Notes: a model not told the origin generated them from the letters alone. Counted from the stretch's first letter, positions 21,699 through 33,352 are shown. The stretch is DNA of 64,000 bases from Neoarius graeffei (GCF_027579695.1 NC_083586.1:7688001-7752000), one strand, 5' to 3'. Made by a program: numbers and translations.

Positions 21699-21815
21699 TA
21701 TTAACTAAACATTTATACATGCATTGCTACCATTCATTATTATAAAGTGTTACCCAAATAAATACAATACATAGAAATATCTATAGTATTTGAGATAGAT
21801 GAGATAGATGGATAT

Positions 21816-22202
21816 TCATCTCATCTCATTATCCCTAGCCACTTTATCCTGTTCTACAGGGTCGCAGGCAAGCTGGAGCCTATCCCAGCTGACTATGGAT
21901 GAAAGGCGGGGTACACCCTGGACATCACAGGGTGTTGCCAGGTCATCACAGGGCTGACATATAGACACAGACAACCATTCACACTCACATTCACACCTAT
22001 GGTCAATTTAGAGTCACCAGTTAACATAACCTACATGTCTTTGGACTGTGGGGGACACCGGGGCACCCGGAAGACACCCACGCAGACACAGGGAGAACAT
22101 GCAAACTCCGCACAGAAAGGCCCTTATCGGCCATACGGGGCTCAAACCCGGACCTTCTTGCTGTGAGGCAACAGCGCTAACCACTACACCACCGTGCCGC
22201 CC
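21816..22202 (-). mobile_element. SINE, full length, inverted
   Basis: The copy runs from the CATCTCATCTCATTATC tail to the GCGCTAACCACTACACCACCG head on the plus strand, so it lies on the minus strand. It has a small internal duplication of ATCACAGGG near 21925-21950. Confidence 0.9.
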
Positions 22203-22774
22203 TTTGTGAAAAGTTAATTTGTGGAATTTGTTTGCCTTCATGTGTTTGAGATCATCAAACAGTAAATATTAAATCATAAAAATACAGTAAATAGACCTAT
22301 TCCACAACTGTCCTCATCCATACTATGGAGCAATAGAAGACGGTGTCCCGGACTGATGAATCACATTTTCTTTTACATCATGTGGACATGCCACGCAGAT
22401 AGCAAAATCAGATTTGCCAATAACGGACCACTAGTGGCTGGCTACTGGTTGAGGGCCAATGTTGGACCACCTTCACCTTACATTTAACTTGTCTTGAATA
22501 TTAATAAAATAACATGAAATATTGTTACAATTAAAGAAGAAATATAAATTAATAAATAAAAATGTGTTTGGACCACGAGTGGCAAAAAGGTGGCACATTT
22601 GGCAGCACACCGCCAGTGGACCACTGGAATACAAATGAGCAAAACGCCAGCAGACCGCCAGATCTGCCCTCAGTGGGCCAACAGCGATCCACCAAACTCT
22701 TGCTATCTGGGTTGGTGTGTGTCTGTGTGTGTATGTGTTACCTGGGGAAGAGATGTCTCCTGGATGTACTCTGA
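22203..22774. other. Unassigned stretch
   Basis: I see no gene, terminal repeat or known repeat family. Two short repeats (CCACTAGTGGC and CCACGAGTGGC, CCAGTGGACCACTGG) show local similarity only. Confidence 0.3.
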
Positions 22775-22775
22775 G

Positions 22776-22815
<40 letters not shown>
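22775..22815 (+). repeat. (GATA)n microsatellite
   Basis: About ten GATA units occur in a row. Confidence 0.95.
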
Positions 22816-22816
<1 letters not shown>

Positions 22817-23072
22817 CTGCCCAGGTTCTCACTCTGTTTCTCAAGCATTTAGTCTCTTTGTGAAAAAAAGAGCTGTAACCTTCAGTCACACTTCATTGTG
22901 GGAAAATGGTGTTTTTTGTAGAGAGAGAATGAAAAGCTCACACCTTTGAAACCTCAATTTACAGAAGTATAGCAAAATCCTGACCCTCTCACTGAGGTAA
23001 TGAGGACACAATGCAGAACTACAGGAGCATTACAATTCATCAAGAAACACACACACAAGAACAATGCTTTCA

Positions 23073-23109
<37 letters not shown>
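23073..23109 (+). repeat. (GT)n microsatellite
   Basis: Eighteen GT units occur in a row; the flanks between 22816 and 23165 hold nothing else that I recognise. Confidence 0.95.
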
Positions 23110-23110
<1 letters not shown>

Positions 23111-23164
23111 ACGTGTGCAAGAGCATGCTGAGTTGCTTTGTGAGCCCTGGGCTTTAGTCAGGTG

Positions 23165-24345
23165 CAAAAAGTTGGGAAGATGTATAGAAAGTAAATAAAA
23201 ACAATGTGATTATTTGCACATCAAGGAAACCCTATATTTCAGTGAAAATGGTACAAGGACAACATATCAAATATTGAAATGGAGAAATTTTAATGATGTT
23301 TGACAAATACGTATCTGCTCATTTTGAATCTGATGCCAGCAACACATTGGAAAAAAAAAAGGTTGGGATAGGAGCATGTTTACCACTGTGTTGCATCACT
23401 TCTACTTTTAACAACAATCTGTAAAAGTATGGGAACTGAGGAGACCATTTGCTATAGTTTTGAAAGTGAAAGGTGGTCCCATTTGGATCCATGCAATTGT
23501 AACACATGCAGAATGCGGTTTGGCATTGTCTTGCTGAAATAAGCAAGGCCTTCCCTGAAAAGGATGTTGTCTGGATGGCAGCATGTTGCTCCTCAGCATT
23601 TATGGTGCCTTCCCAGATGTGCAAACTACCCATGCCATGTATACTAATGCCCCCAGACCATCACAGACATTGGCCTTTCAACTGTGCACTGATAGCAAAC
23701 TGGATGGTCCAGCTCCTCTTCAGCCCGATTGATGCAACATGCTTGTGTTCCAAAAATAATTTCATATTTTGACTTGTCAGACCACAAGACAGTTTTCCAG
23801 TTCACCTCATTCATTCATAAATGAGCTTGGGCCCAGAAAATGCAGTGGTATTTCAGGATATTGATTATATATGGATGTAACTTGCATTTATGGGTGCACT
23901 GACAAACTGTGTCCACAGGCGATGGTTTTCGGAAGTGTTCCTGAGTCCACGCAGCAATTTCCACTGAATTGTGTATGTTTTTAATGCAGTGTCACCTGAG
24001 TGCCTGAAGATCATGGACATCCAATGTTGGTTTTCAGCCTTGTTCTTTGCCAACAGTGATTTCTCCAGATTATCTGAATATTTTAATATTATGTACCATA
24101 GAAGATGTGATTCCCAAATTCTTTGTAATTTTATATTGAAGAATGTTATGTTTAAATTGTTGCAATATTTGCCCAAGTAGACTTTCAGACCTCACCCTAT
24201 CTTCACTTCTGAGAGACTCAAACTCTCTGGGATGCACTTTTTATACAAATCGTGTAACTGACCTGTGCCAATTCACCTTGTCAGTTTATTTTTAACTTTA
24301 CACTACTTTTCCAATATTTTGTTGGCCCAGTGTCATGGATAATGT
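23165..24345 (-). mobile_element. Decayed Tc1 element related to the 9102 copy, inverted
   Basis: Its left end (AAAAAGTTGGGAAGATG, GTAAATAAAAACAATGTG) and the right part match the 9102-10703 family with many differences. Minus-strand pieces such as MGSLHIWEGTI (near 23630) and ARQCQTAFC follow the transposase order. Frameshifts and stops are frequent, and the outer 13 bases of the ends are no longer recognisable. Confidence 0.75.
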
Positions 24346-24542
24346 GGAAGTTCTGAGTTTGTAGCAGCCTTCAAACATGGCCACCATGGACAACAACTCC
24401 CAGCAAGCTCCACACTGCTTTCTCTCTCCTGAATTCTAATCAGTTCCGCACCTGAATCATGTTTCCCCAAACCAATAAACCAACTCTCCTTCCACACAAT
24501 CCCTGTGAAGTATCGCTCAGCATTTCCAGACCTGACTATACC
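24346..24542 (+). repeat. Possible gypsy LTR fragment
   Basis: It holds ACAACTCCCAGCAAGCTCCA, CCAATAAACCAACTC and TGTGAAGTATCGCTCAGC in LTR-like order. I assign it weakly to a plus-strand gypsy LTR; the borders are not defined. Confidence 0.3.
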
Positions 24543-25242
24543 AATCCTTGACTTTCTTTAATGCAATTCTCATTTTGTGACCCATTGTGGCTCTCCAGAA
24601 TTGTGCAGTGAATTGAGGACCCCGGTCAGAAACGATGTCAGTGGGCAGTCCATGTAGATGGAAAATATGCTGGATGAGTAGTTCAGTGGTTTCTTTGGCT
24701 GAGGGGAGCTTGGGCAGAGGGATGAAATGAACAGTTTTAGAGAAATGGCCAATAACAGCGAGGATGCATGTGTTACCACTTGAGTTGGGGAGTACTGTGA
24801 TGAAGTCCAGGACGATGTGAGACCAAGGTCAATGCGGAGTCGGGAGGGGTCTTAGCAAGCCGGCAGGGGGTCGATTGGCTGTTGCAGGCTGCCATGAACT
24901 CCTGAGCGTCATCCTTGATGGACGGCCACCAGAAGCACTGCTGGATGAGTGCCAGGGTTCGGGCAGCTCCCGGATTACAGGCCAGCTTGAAGCCATGACC
25001 CCACTGCAGCACCTGAGTTTGCACAGGACAGGGAACAAACAGATGATTACTTGGAATGTCGTTGGAGTTACCTGCTCCAGGGCCTTCTGCAGTAGTGTCT
25101 CAACCTTAAGTATGGTGGCCCCCACCAGGCAGCATGGAGGGAGGATGGTTACGGGCATTTTGAACTCCTCCTGGCGGGAAGAGAACATCCTGGACAGGGC
25201 GTTGGGTTTGCCATTCTTGGAGCCTGGGCAGTAGGAGAGCAT
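24543..25242 (-). pseudogene. Gypsy integrase, truncated
   Basis: The zinc-binding part (GAARTLALIQQCFWWPSI) is in the piece at 24773-25024. The catalytic core is then readable in other frames, including [15 protein letters not shown] and [13 protein letters not shown] near 24600-24640. The third catalytic residue region is missing. Several frameshifts are present. Confidence 0.65.
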
Positions 25243-25281
25243 GAATTTGAACCAGGAGAAGAAGAGCGACCATCGGGCTTG

Positions 25282-25611
25282 TCAAGAATTGAGGCATTTG
25301 GTGGACTTGAGGTACTCCAGGTTTTTATGGTCATTCCAGACTAGGAAGGGAAGATCAGACCCCTCAAGCCAGTGCCTCCACTCCTCCAAGGCTAGTTTAA
25401 CAGCCAGTAGCTCTCTGTCACTGATGTTGTAGTTACGTTCGGCTGGGGACAGCCGGCGGGAGAAGGAGGATGGGTAGACCTTGTTGTCACTGGCTGCCTG
25501 TGAGAGAATGGCTCTGACCCCTGACTTGGAAGCGTCGACCTCGACGATAAACTGCTTGGTTGGATCGGGTATGGTGAGAATGGGTGCTGTGGTAAACCTG
25601 TGCTTGAGCAT
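25282..25611 (-). pseudogene. Gypsy RNase H region
   Basis: The 109 open residues include [18 protein letters not shown], then [20 protein letters not shown] and NDHKNLEYL, the standard Ty3/gypsy RNase H pattern with conserved Asp, Glu and Asp. A stop falls just before the next section. Confidence 0.75.
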
Positions 25612-25638
25612 GGAAAAGGCTTTCTCCGCTTCCTCCCC

Positions 25639-26500
25639 TCACTTGAACTGGGTCTTGGTCGAGGTCAGGGCTGAGAGAGGTCTGGCCACCATGCTGAAGT
25701 CACGGATGAAGCACCTGTAGAAGTTGGCAAACCCCAGGAAGCGCTGGAGCTCTCGTCTTGAAGATAGGGTGGGCCAGTCAGCAACTGCCTCCAGCTTGAG
25801 GGGGTCCATCTGAATCTTTGCCGGAGAGATGATGAAGCCCAGGAACAAGACAGAGCTTTGGTGGAACTCACTTTTCTCCGCCTTGACGAACAGCTTGTTT
25901 TCTAGCAGGTGTTGGAGGACATGCCAGACGTGACCCCGATGTTCCTCCAGGGATCGAGAGAAAATCAGGATGTCATCCAGGTACACAAAGACAAAAGGTG
26001 TTAAGGAAGTCCCTTAAGACATCATTAACTAGTGCCTGGAATACCGCAGGCGCATTGGTCAGGCTGAAAGGGACTACGAGGTACTCATGGTGTGTGTGGT
26101 GTTAAAGGCCGTCTTCCACTCTTCCCCTTCCCTGATCCTAATGAGATGGTAGGTGTTGCGTAAGTCCAGTTTAGTAAACACTTTGCTCCCTGGAGTAGTT
26201 CGAAGGCCGTGGTCATGAGCAGTAGTGGATAATGATTCTTAATTGTGATAGCATTGAGACCCTAATAGTCAATGCAGGGACGGAGTGACTTGTCCTTCTT
26301 TTCAATGAAGAAGAACCTCGCCCCTTCTGGGGAGGAGGAAGGGCAGATGATCCCAGCTGCCAGCGACTTGGTGATGTATTTTTCCATGGCTTGACTTTTG
26401 GTGGGAGAAAGAGAGTAGAGGTGTCCCTTGGGTGGTGCTGTCCCAGGCAGGAGGTCAATACCACAGTTGTAGGGTCTGTGAGGAGGGAGGGACACTGCTC
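25639..26500 (-). pseudogene. Gypsy reverse transcriptase region
   Basis: Pieces in different frames give [21 protein letters not shown], then [23 protein letters not shown] text (26260-26490) and YLDDILIFS near 25966-25986, which holds the catalytic YLDD. The connection and thumb follow ([24 protein letters not shown]). The segment at 25990-26260 is frameshifted. It would synthesise element cDNA. Confidence 0.75.
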
Positions 26501-26668
26501 AGGTCTTACTGAAAACTAGCTTAAGGTCCAGATATTCCGGAGGCACATGAGAGAGGTCGGGAAACTTGCTGGCTGAGGGCTGTGGTGGTTTGACGGGAGG
26601 CAGAGCGGAGTTCAGGCAGGAGGCCAGGCAGGAAGGACTCCAGCCTAGGATGGTGTTTTTAATCCAAT

Positions 26669-27142
26669 TTAAGTGAGGTTGTGCTGCATCAGCCAAGGTA
26701 GTCTTAGAATGACGGGAATGTGAGGGTCATTTATGACATGAAATTGAATAGTTTCGGAGTGATTGCCTGAAATCCTTAAGGTGAGCAGGGTGGTAAGGTG
26801 AATGATGGTGGTCAAGCTGGTGCCATTGAGTGTCAGGATGGTGAGAGGGACCTCGAGGGCAAGTAACAGTATTCCAAGATCCTTGCCGGTGGTGGAGCAG
26901 ACCAAGTTCCTGTCCGCCCCTGAGTCGACGAGTGCCTGAAGATGGTGATGCCGGTTGTTGTGGGTGATAACAGGGAGCAATGGTTGATCAGCAGGAGACT
27001 GGTTCCGAGCATTCCCCACCAGGACCCCTTGATTCACTAGTGGGCTCGTCCTTTTAGCAGGCAGGCTCAGCCGATGTGTTCTTGCTGACCAAAACTGTAT
27101 GGGTGTGCCAGAAGCCAACATAAAACCATGCATGCAGGTCAT
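26669..27142 (-). pseudogene. Gypsy aspartic protease region
   Basis: A 157-residue open piece has the protease motif ALVDSGADRNLV near 26915-26945, with the catalytic Asp-Ser-Gly, then ILRLPWLMQHN at its end, the usual link to RT. The start is not real, because the gag-side sequence is missing. It would cleave the polyprotein. Confidence 0.7.
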
Positions 27143-27265
27143 TCTTAGTCAAAAGGGATTAATGATCCATAAGTGGAGTCTGGTTGATTAACAGAAGAAC
27201 TTATTGCCATGTTTGTGTACAGCAAATAAGCAAGTTATTAAAACCAAGATGTACACTTAAACGAA

Positions 27266-27525
27266 GTGGATATAGAAACCACTCTAGATTCTTACACTTT
27301 AACAAAGAAGGATTTTTCCTATGAGTTGGAAAATTTATCCATCCTTTTCGTTCCCCGACATCTCAAAGTACCCGGTGCTGCAGACATTATTCTACTGTAC
27401 ATGGACAAACAGATGAAAACCTGGAAGAGCATGGAGGAGTACAACTTTTTATATGTGGCTAGGTTAAAGATCTGGGGATCAAGACACTACAAGTTAGATC
27501 CTGTATCGTTTATTCCCAGAGAAGG
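27266..27525 (+). pseudogene. Exon relic of a multi-copy fish gene (pre-SWIM-like segment)
   Basis: The frame from 27266 gives KVPGAADIILLYMDKQMKTW and KSMEEYNFL. It then shifts one base in the T-run near 27450, and the other frame continues ICG, stop, VKDLGIKTLQ. The same segment occurs inverted at 43340-43458, where it reads ICGWVKDLGIKILQ before a splice donor. The pattern resembles the part that precedes a SWIM zinc finger in repetitive teleost proteins that can also carry THAP and YqaJ domains; this is from memory and not verified. It lies near THAP exon relics at 28520 and 29235. Confidence 0.35.
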
Positions 27526-27659
27526 AGCAATTTTTGACTTTTTGCATGTTTTTATGATGATTGCTAGGATGCTAAAAGTTTTAGTATTGGTGGTAAACAA
27601 ACCACAGCAACTCGGTTCCCAGTCCTCCCTGCTCTTCTCTTCTTTGGCATGCATTGAGT

Positions 27660-28000
27660 GTGCGCTTGGGACCTGGTCATTATGGAAAACTCCTGATGCT
27701 GATTTGAGCTCTGTTTTCACAGAGACTTTGTGAAGTATTCTGTCAGGTAGACAGATTTAAGTGCAGTAAGTGTGTTGTTTAGCTGGTGTGATATTTACAA
27801 AAACAAAACGTGAGACAAGAACAGTGAAACAAAACACAAACAAAAGCAGAATCATAAAGTGGAGTATTTAACCAGTTATAAACATGGCTAAAAACAAACC
27901 TGACTGTGATAATGATAACACTTCACAAAGTCTCTGTGAAAACAACACTCAAATCAGTATCTGGTGTTTCCCATAATGACTAGGTCCCCAGAATGTGCGC
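27660..28000. repeat. Inverted repeat, 77-bp arms
   Basis: 27660-27735 is an imperfect reverse complement of 27920-28000, with a GTGCGC outer end and ACTTTGTGAAG inner end. The 185-bp loop has no gene. A third, direct copy of part of the arm lies at 28921-28968. Confidence 0.75.
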
Positions 28001-28519
28001 AACATATTCCATGAGTGCGCGTGGCCCCTCGACCTGCGCCACACCCAAACACACAAAGACGTAACAGTCAAGTGTTTGTCTGCTGTGTGACCACAACTTT
28101 TAGCTCGCCTGTACCTGTTCATCACCAAAATGCCTCATTTTCATCGATTTATCCATGGCAAAGCATCGTGTGACAATAGCTTGGTGAGGCAGATGTGATG
28201 TTGGATGCAATCCAACAACTGTACCCTGCTACGAGTAAAAATTAGCTTCAACTTGGAAAAAATTAATTGTGGCCCACTAGATGGCGCTTTGATGGTGGTT
28301 GAGAAACACCGCACTAAGTGACACAACACAATACACACAATAAAATATACAGTCACACAGTACACATTATACAACACAGACAATATCGCATACAATGCAC
28401 ACAACACAATAGAGGCTTTCCACAGTCACATGTCCCCCTTAGCAATAATAACTATGCTGCTATGACAGGGGGCACGCTTGTAGTGCTTCATTCAGCCAAG
28501 TTAGTTGTTCTTGCTCAGT

Positions 28520-28740
28520 ATGGGAAGGTTTTGCTGTGTTTTTGGATGTGCAAATCATTCTGAATGAAACAAAGACATCAGATTTTTTAATTTACCAAAA
28601 GTAATTCATCATTGAGGGGAAAAAAAAAATAGAGAAACTTTTAAACATAGAAGGGAAAATGGGGTAAAAAAAAAAATTCAGCCAGACTCAGTGTCAAATG
28701 GAGATGTCAAAAGCCCTATAGTATGTTCATTTTCATGAAG
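28520..28740 (+). pseudogene. THAP-like exon relic, left arm
   Basis: ATG 28520 reads MGRFCCVFGCANHSE, then a TGA, then NKDIRFFNLPKV, which fits the Cys-x4-Cys opening and the FxxxPK segment of a THAP finger. Near 28715-28735 a decayed CSVHF-like motif precedes GGTAAGAA, a splice donor. Two stops and homopolymer length changes kill the frame. The exon plausibly encoded a DNA-binding domain. Confidence 0.5.
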
Positions 28741-28757
28741 GTAAGAATTAAAATAAC

Positions 28758-28788
<31 letters not shown>

Positions 28789-28994
28789 GTTTCTACAGCC
28801 AGGTGCTCATTCTTATACAGTGAAGAGAACATGGGCAACACAGAGGCTCTGCAGGGCATCACCTTCACTGAGACTTAAAATGCATTTTCTTTTGGGGCTC
28901 CTTCGGAGCAGGTTGCGCACGTGCTTGGGACTCAGTCATTATGGGAAACACCCAATACTGATTTGAGCCCAATCAGTGCACACACATAACTATC

Positions 28995-29235
28995 CTTCTT
29001 ACCTTCATAGAAATTAAGTGAGAATACCATTGGGTTTTTGACCTCTCCCTTTTAACACCGAGTCCCCACTGAATAGTTTTTTACCCCATTTTCCCTTCTA
29101 TGCTTCAAAATTTCTCTATCCCCCCCCCCCCCCCCCCCCAAGATGAATTACTTTTGGTAAATTTAAAAAAAATCTGATGTCTTTGTTTCATTCAAAATGA
29201 TGTGCACATCCAAAAATGCAGCAAAACCTTCCCCT
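28995..29235 (-). pseudogene. THAP-like exon relic, right arm (inverted copy)
   Basis: On the minus strand the segment starts at 29235, where the ATG has become AGG, and then follows the left-arm exon. A C homopolymer at 29121-29140 has replaced part of it. The splice donor CTATGAAGGTAAGAAGG remains near 28995-29008. Confidence 0.45.
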
Positions 29236-29345
29236 ACTGATCAATAACAAATAACTCAGCTGAATGAAGCACTACAAGCATGCCCCTGTCATGGTGGAGT
29301 AGTTACCATTGCTATGGGGTCACATGATAGTGCAAAGCCTCTGTA

Positions 29346-29937
29346 GACATTATGCAGCATACAATGCAACATACAACAATACATACAGTTCCTGTATAAT
29401 ATCCAGTACACACTATACAATACAAACCATACAATACACATATGCAATACACACAACCCAGAATGCACAATGCAATGGACAGAACAAAATATGTGGTTAG
29501 ATGGATTCACACCTATGGAAGAATCATGTGTTAGCCTTGAGTTTCCTTCCAAAATTCTACACTTAACAGAGCAATGTCTGAGACAGTGGAGAAAGGTGAA
29601 TTATCCTAACGCAATTTATCATCTATCTTTTGCATGCTGCAAATTATGTTAGACAAATCCCATGCACATACTGCCAACCTATTGAAACATGTACAGTTCA
29701 GCCATTAGCTAAATGAGCTTCATGAGCTAACCAGATAGTTTGATGTTTACAGTATGAACACTCTGTATTAAACTTAAAACCTCACTTCAAGATTCATTCA
29801 CTCGATAGTGATTTTAATCAGCTGATCTGTACATCCCTGATGTGTAAATCTTGGGTTCTGGGCTCAGAAAGGTTGCTTTCTCACTCAGGGTAATGGATGC
29901 CTTATTTAGTCCTGCAGTGGCATGATCAATGCTTCTT
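29346..29937. other. Unassigned stretch
   Basis: Low-complexity ACAATACA runs (29350-29470) are followed by ordinary-looking DNA without a gene. Confidence 0.3.
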
Positions 29938-29945
29938 TGTGTGTT

Positions 29946-29990
<45 letters not shown>
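29938..29990 (+). repeat. (GT)n(GA)n microsatellite
   Basis: A GT run grades into about fourteen GA units. Confidence 0.95.
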
Positions 29991-30122
29991 ATCGTCAGCA
30001 TACCAGCAGTCCACTGCACAACTCATTTGGCCTTCAGAAGGCTGTATCCATGGCAACCCTCATGCACATTCTTATTGGTTGCTGGCAGCATAAATCCAAG
30101 CAAACAGGAGAAGCCTGCCATC

Positions 30123-30126
<4 letters not shown>

Positions 30127-30187
<61 letters not shown>
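30127..30187 (+). repeat. (CT)n(CA)n microsatellite
   Basis: About thirteen CT units are followed by about sixteen CA units. It is complementary in type to the GT/GA run 140 bp upstream. Confidence 0.95.
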
Positions 30188-30189
<2 letters not shown>

Positions 30190-31010
30190 GCACCCACCCA
30201 CACACACCATACACAATATATCCCATATTAACACACACTGCTCCCATAGTAATGACATTTCAGAGATAGCCTGAGTTGTGCAGATTACTCACAGCATGTA
30301 GGAGTGGGGCATTTTACCATCTACCCTGCATCTCTCTGCTTCTGCACACTTTTACAGATAAATTTTACATTTAAATTGAGTGTATGTAGAAGAGAATATC
30401 AGCTATGTCTCAATATGTGGTCTCGTAGTGCTTTATGGAGTAATATGAGAGTGTTTCTGTGTGATCGGATGTTAATCCAGTTGTCATCAATGCTGAGTGC
30501 TAGCCCTGCCCCTTACTCCAACCATAATCACAAGATTCAAATTGCACACTGTGCACTACACTTATACACTAGACACTCTTTAAATGACTTTCTAGTGCCT
30601 GTGTGTTGTAACATTTTTGTGTTCAGTACATTTGTCTAAAAATTAAATTTTTCTTAAAGAAATTAAGAAAGTGATTGTTGCAGTGGGGGAATGGTTGAGC
30701 ATCAGCTGTGGAGGGAGGGGAGGTAGATAGAACCAGCAGGTCACATGTGATGAGTCTTACATGTGTTGGATTACTGGCAATTTATTTATGTGTGTCTTTT
30801 GTGTTCTGTCAGAGATAGGCCAGTAACCAGAGAGCTGAACAGCCCATCATCATGCGTGCTAGAGTGCATAGAGTAAAATAAAATTACTGAAAGAGCATCA
30901 GGCCCTGGTGGACTTGGGGAGTAATCAGACAACAGTTCATCAGAGCCTGATTCACTGTGGGGCATTAGGAAATGTACAGTTGAACAGTATATAGACAGCC
31001 ATACCAAGCA
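30188..31010. other. Unassigned stretch
   Basis: I see no gene, terminal repeat or repeat family here. It may be relatively unique DNA. Confidence 0.3.
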
Positions 31011-31046
31011 TGATTAATAAATAAATAAATAAATAAATAAATAAAA
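31011..31046 (+). repeat. (AAAT)n microsatellite
   Basis: About eight AAAT units are present. They are followed near 31065-31105 by two copies of CATACTGTTCAGTAGGCTGG. Confidence 0.95.
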
Positions 31047-31206
31047 ACTACATACTGTAGGCTACATACTGTTCAGTAGGCTGGCACATACTGTTCAGTA
31101 GGCTGGCTATATGACATTGTGCGAGATAAAACAGACTATAATAGTTGTGCATTTAATATTGGTCATATAGTATATTTTACATTGTAAACTACATTAAATA
31201 AACCAT

Positions 31207-31322
31207 CCATCCATCATCTGTAGCTGCTTATCCTGTTCTACAGCGTTGCACACAAACTGGAGCCTCTCCCAGCTGACTATGGGAGAGAGGCGGGGTACAC
31301 CCTGGACAAGTTGCCAGGTCAT
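31207..31322 (-). mobile_element. SINE fragment (GGAT-tail subfamily)
   Basis: It starts with CCATCCATCATCTGTAGC and reaches the ACTTGTCC block of the SINE. AATAAACCAT at 31197-31206 and 31323-31332 is a 10-bp target duplication, so it was 5' truncated on insertion. Confidence 0.9.
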
Positions 31323-31332
31323 AATAAACCAT

Positions 31333-31904
31333 ACAGTAATGAATAAAATATTTGACAGACCTTAAGAGTTTTCTTAACATAGTCAGGCAAACATGCCTGG
31401 AAAACAACGAATGACAGGTTTGTCAACAGACAGAGACAGGGGAAAGAATTCTGGCATCCCTACAACATAATACACCAATTAGCACCCAGCCAAATGGCTA
31501 CTCAGATAAACACTCGACTTTTCACATGGAATTTTACAATGTTGATTTGCATATTTAATCCAATACAAAACAGTGGATGTGTGTCAAAACATTCTTACAT
31601 CAAAAAATAAATATATTTTGGGGGGATACACGCACACACACACACACCCATGGCCTTCGGTCCCAGCAATGAAGTCCTAACCAATGAGTGAGCCAGCTCT
31701 GAACTCTTCTCAGCCTAGAGACAACAAACAAAAAAAAGTCACTGGATAACTCCATTTTAATGTTTTCATCACAATAACCCTTTCATTTCTGAAGCAAATT
31801 TGATAGAAAATGAGGCCAATTAAAAGAGAATAATTAGAATGAAATTGTGAAAGAAATTAAATATAACACTTGAAATGCTGTTATGTATGGGCCTTCTCTG
31901 AAGG
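31333..31904. other. Unassigned stretch
   Basis: No coding region or repeat borders are visible, apart from a short CA run near 31632. Confidence 0.3.
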
Positions 31905-31934
31905 CCTAGAAGGCCCTGACTGTTCCCCTCTGGG

Positions 31935-32340
31935 TTATATCAAGTGATGCAGGGCATTCAAAATAAAGAAGAGACAACCCACTTTTTGGTCATGAAGATC
32001 CATCGGGAACTTCTGTTTGATGTGGCTCATCATAACCCCATGACTGGCCATCCAGAACAAGATAAAACACGAAATCTTCTCATGGCTCATTTCTGCTGGC
32101 TGGGTGGCTATATTTGCAGGTGGTATGCAGCATGTCACAAATGTTTGCTGGTGAATCTACAGGCCACCCCAAAAGTGACATTGCACACTTTCACGTTAAT
32201 GGAGATATCCTTCAAAAGAATTGGCATGGATCTCATCAGGCCATTAGATTAGACTGCACAAGGGTAAGGCTTTGTATTAGTCCTCATCACCATCATCAAT
32301 GATCGGGCTGTAGAGGCATTGCCTGTTGTCACCTGTTCTA
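31935..32340 (+). pseudogene. Gypsy integrase, N-terminal zinc-binding part and start of core
   Basis: The frame from 31944 gives HHNPMTGHPEQDKTRNLLMA, FCWLGGYICRWYAACHKCLL and RIGMDLIRPLD, the H2C2 zinc finger and the first catalytic Asp region of a gypsy integrase. It stops at 32252, and weak core similarity continues in another frame to about 32340. Confidence 0.6.
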
Positions 32341-32394
32341 GACTTGGGCTATTCGCTTACTTTTACTATCGCATGCACATGGTTGGGTGTTTCA

Positions 32395-33352
32395 TAAGGG
32401 GAGACTGTACATGTCTCTCATCTAGTACTTATCTAATGTGTTCAGTGTAGGGGCATTGATGACTTCATCAGATAGTCCATTCCAGTCATTGATGACTCTT
32501 ATGCTGAAACTGTCCTGCCTGCATTTCTTCAAGGCTATTGGCTTATAGATTTTGTACTGGTGTCCTCTTGTGTGATTATCCTCAGGGAAGCTAAATAATA
32601 TTTCTGGGGGGGATTCTGTCAATTCCTTGGATTATTTTGAAGACCTGGATCATGTCTCCTCTTCTGCAACGGTAATAGAGAAATGGGAGCTTCAAAGTCC
32701 TCAGCCACTCCTCATATGGTAGATCCTTGAGAGTGGGTATGAGACTGGTAGCTTTCTTCTGAACTCTTTCTATTTCCTTTTGGTTCTGGATGTAGTGTGG
32801 TCCCCAAATAAGATTCCCATATTCTAGATGTGATCGAACATGTGCCTTACACATGCAGGGGATGGTTTCCTCATCTAGGTAGGTGAAACTATGGTTCAAA
32901 ACTGATAGGATGCCAAATGCCTTAGCTACAGTCTTTGCAGTGTGGGAGTGGAATTTAAGGTTCTTGTCAACAATAACTCCAAGTTTTTTTCTTCACTTGA
33001 CTGGGCTAGGTCATTTAACTGGTAAACATGCTTGGGGTTGTTGTGTCTGAGGTGAAGTGATTTGCATTTGTTGGTATTGTGTGCCATCTGCCAAGTGGTG
33101 CACCATTCCTCCAACTTGTGAAGATCTTGAATTGAGCTGATTGCCTCTTGGGTGGTGACTGTCTCATACAGTTTCACATTGTCAGCAAACAATTTGCAAG
33201 TATTTGACACACAATCTGGCATATCATTAATAAATATCACAAACAGCAGGGGGCCTAGCACAGATCCTTGGAGTATTCCGCTGTTCACAGTGGCCCATTC
33301 TGACTTCACTCCGTTAATCATGACTTGCTGTTTTCTGCCCACAAGGAATTCA
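32395..33352 (-). mobile_element. CR1-like LINE, 5' truncated
   Basis: On the minus strand, the RT palm reads GILQGSVLGPLLFVIFIND and CKLFADNVKLY near 33150-33340. The C-terminal part EYGNLIWGPHY, LKLPFLYYRCRRGDMIQVFK and FSIRVINDWNGLSDEV runs to about 32422. The catalytic FADD reads FADN here. There are frameshifts between blocks. It inserted in the gypsy integrase; the borders are approximate. Confidence 0.7.

Larger units (their letters stand above)
24543..27142 (-). mobile_element. Ty3/gypsy pol (protease to integrase), inverted
   Basis: Read on the minus strand from 27142 down, the order is aspartic protease, RT, RNase H and integrase, as in gypsy elements. The integrase breaks off near 24543, after the DRGPQF block, and no matching 3' LTR is seen there. 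The 5' part (gag) is absent beyond 27142. All frames are broken. Confidence 0.8.
28411..29343. repeat. Long inverted repeat with THAP-like exons in both arms
   Basis: The left arm (28411-28746) and right arm (28995-29343) are reverse complements with moderate divergence. Each contains a degenerate THAP-like exon reading inward. The roughly 250-bp loop has an AAT microsatellite (28753-28789) and part of another repeat. Confidence 0.75.

Noticed and set aside
15612..27142. The LTR at 15.6 kb and the inverted pol at 24.5-27.1 kb as one gypsy element
   Set aside because: They have opposite orientation and are separated by many unrelated insertions; nothing links them as one copy.
29814..30274. 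Overlapping frames across GA, CT and CA runs
   Set aside because: They are products of simple repeats that are open in several frames.
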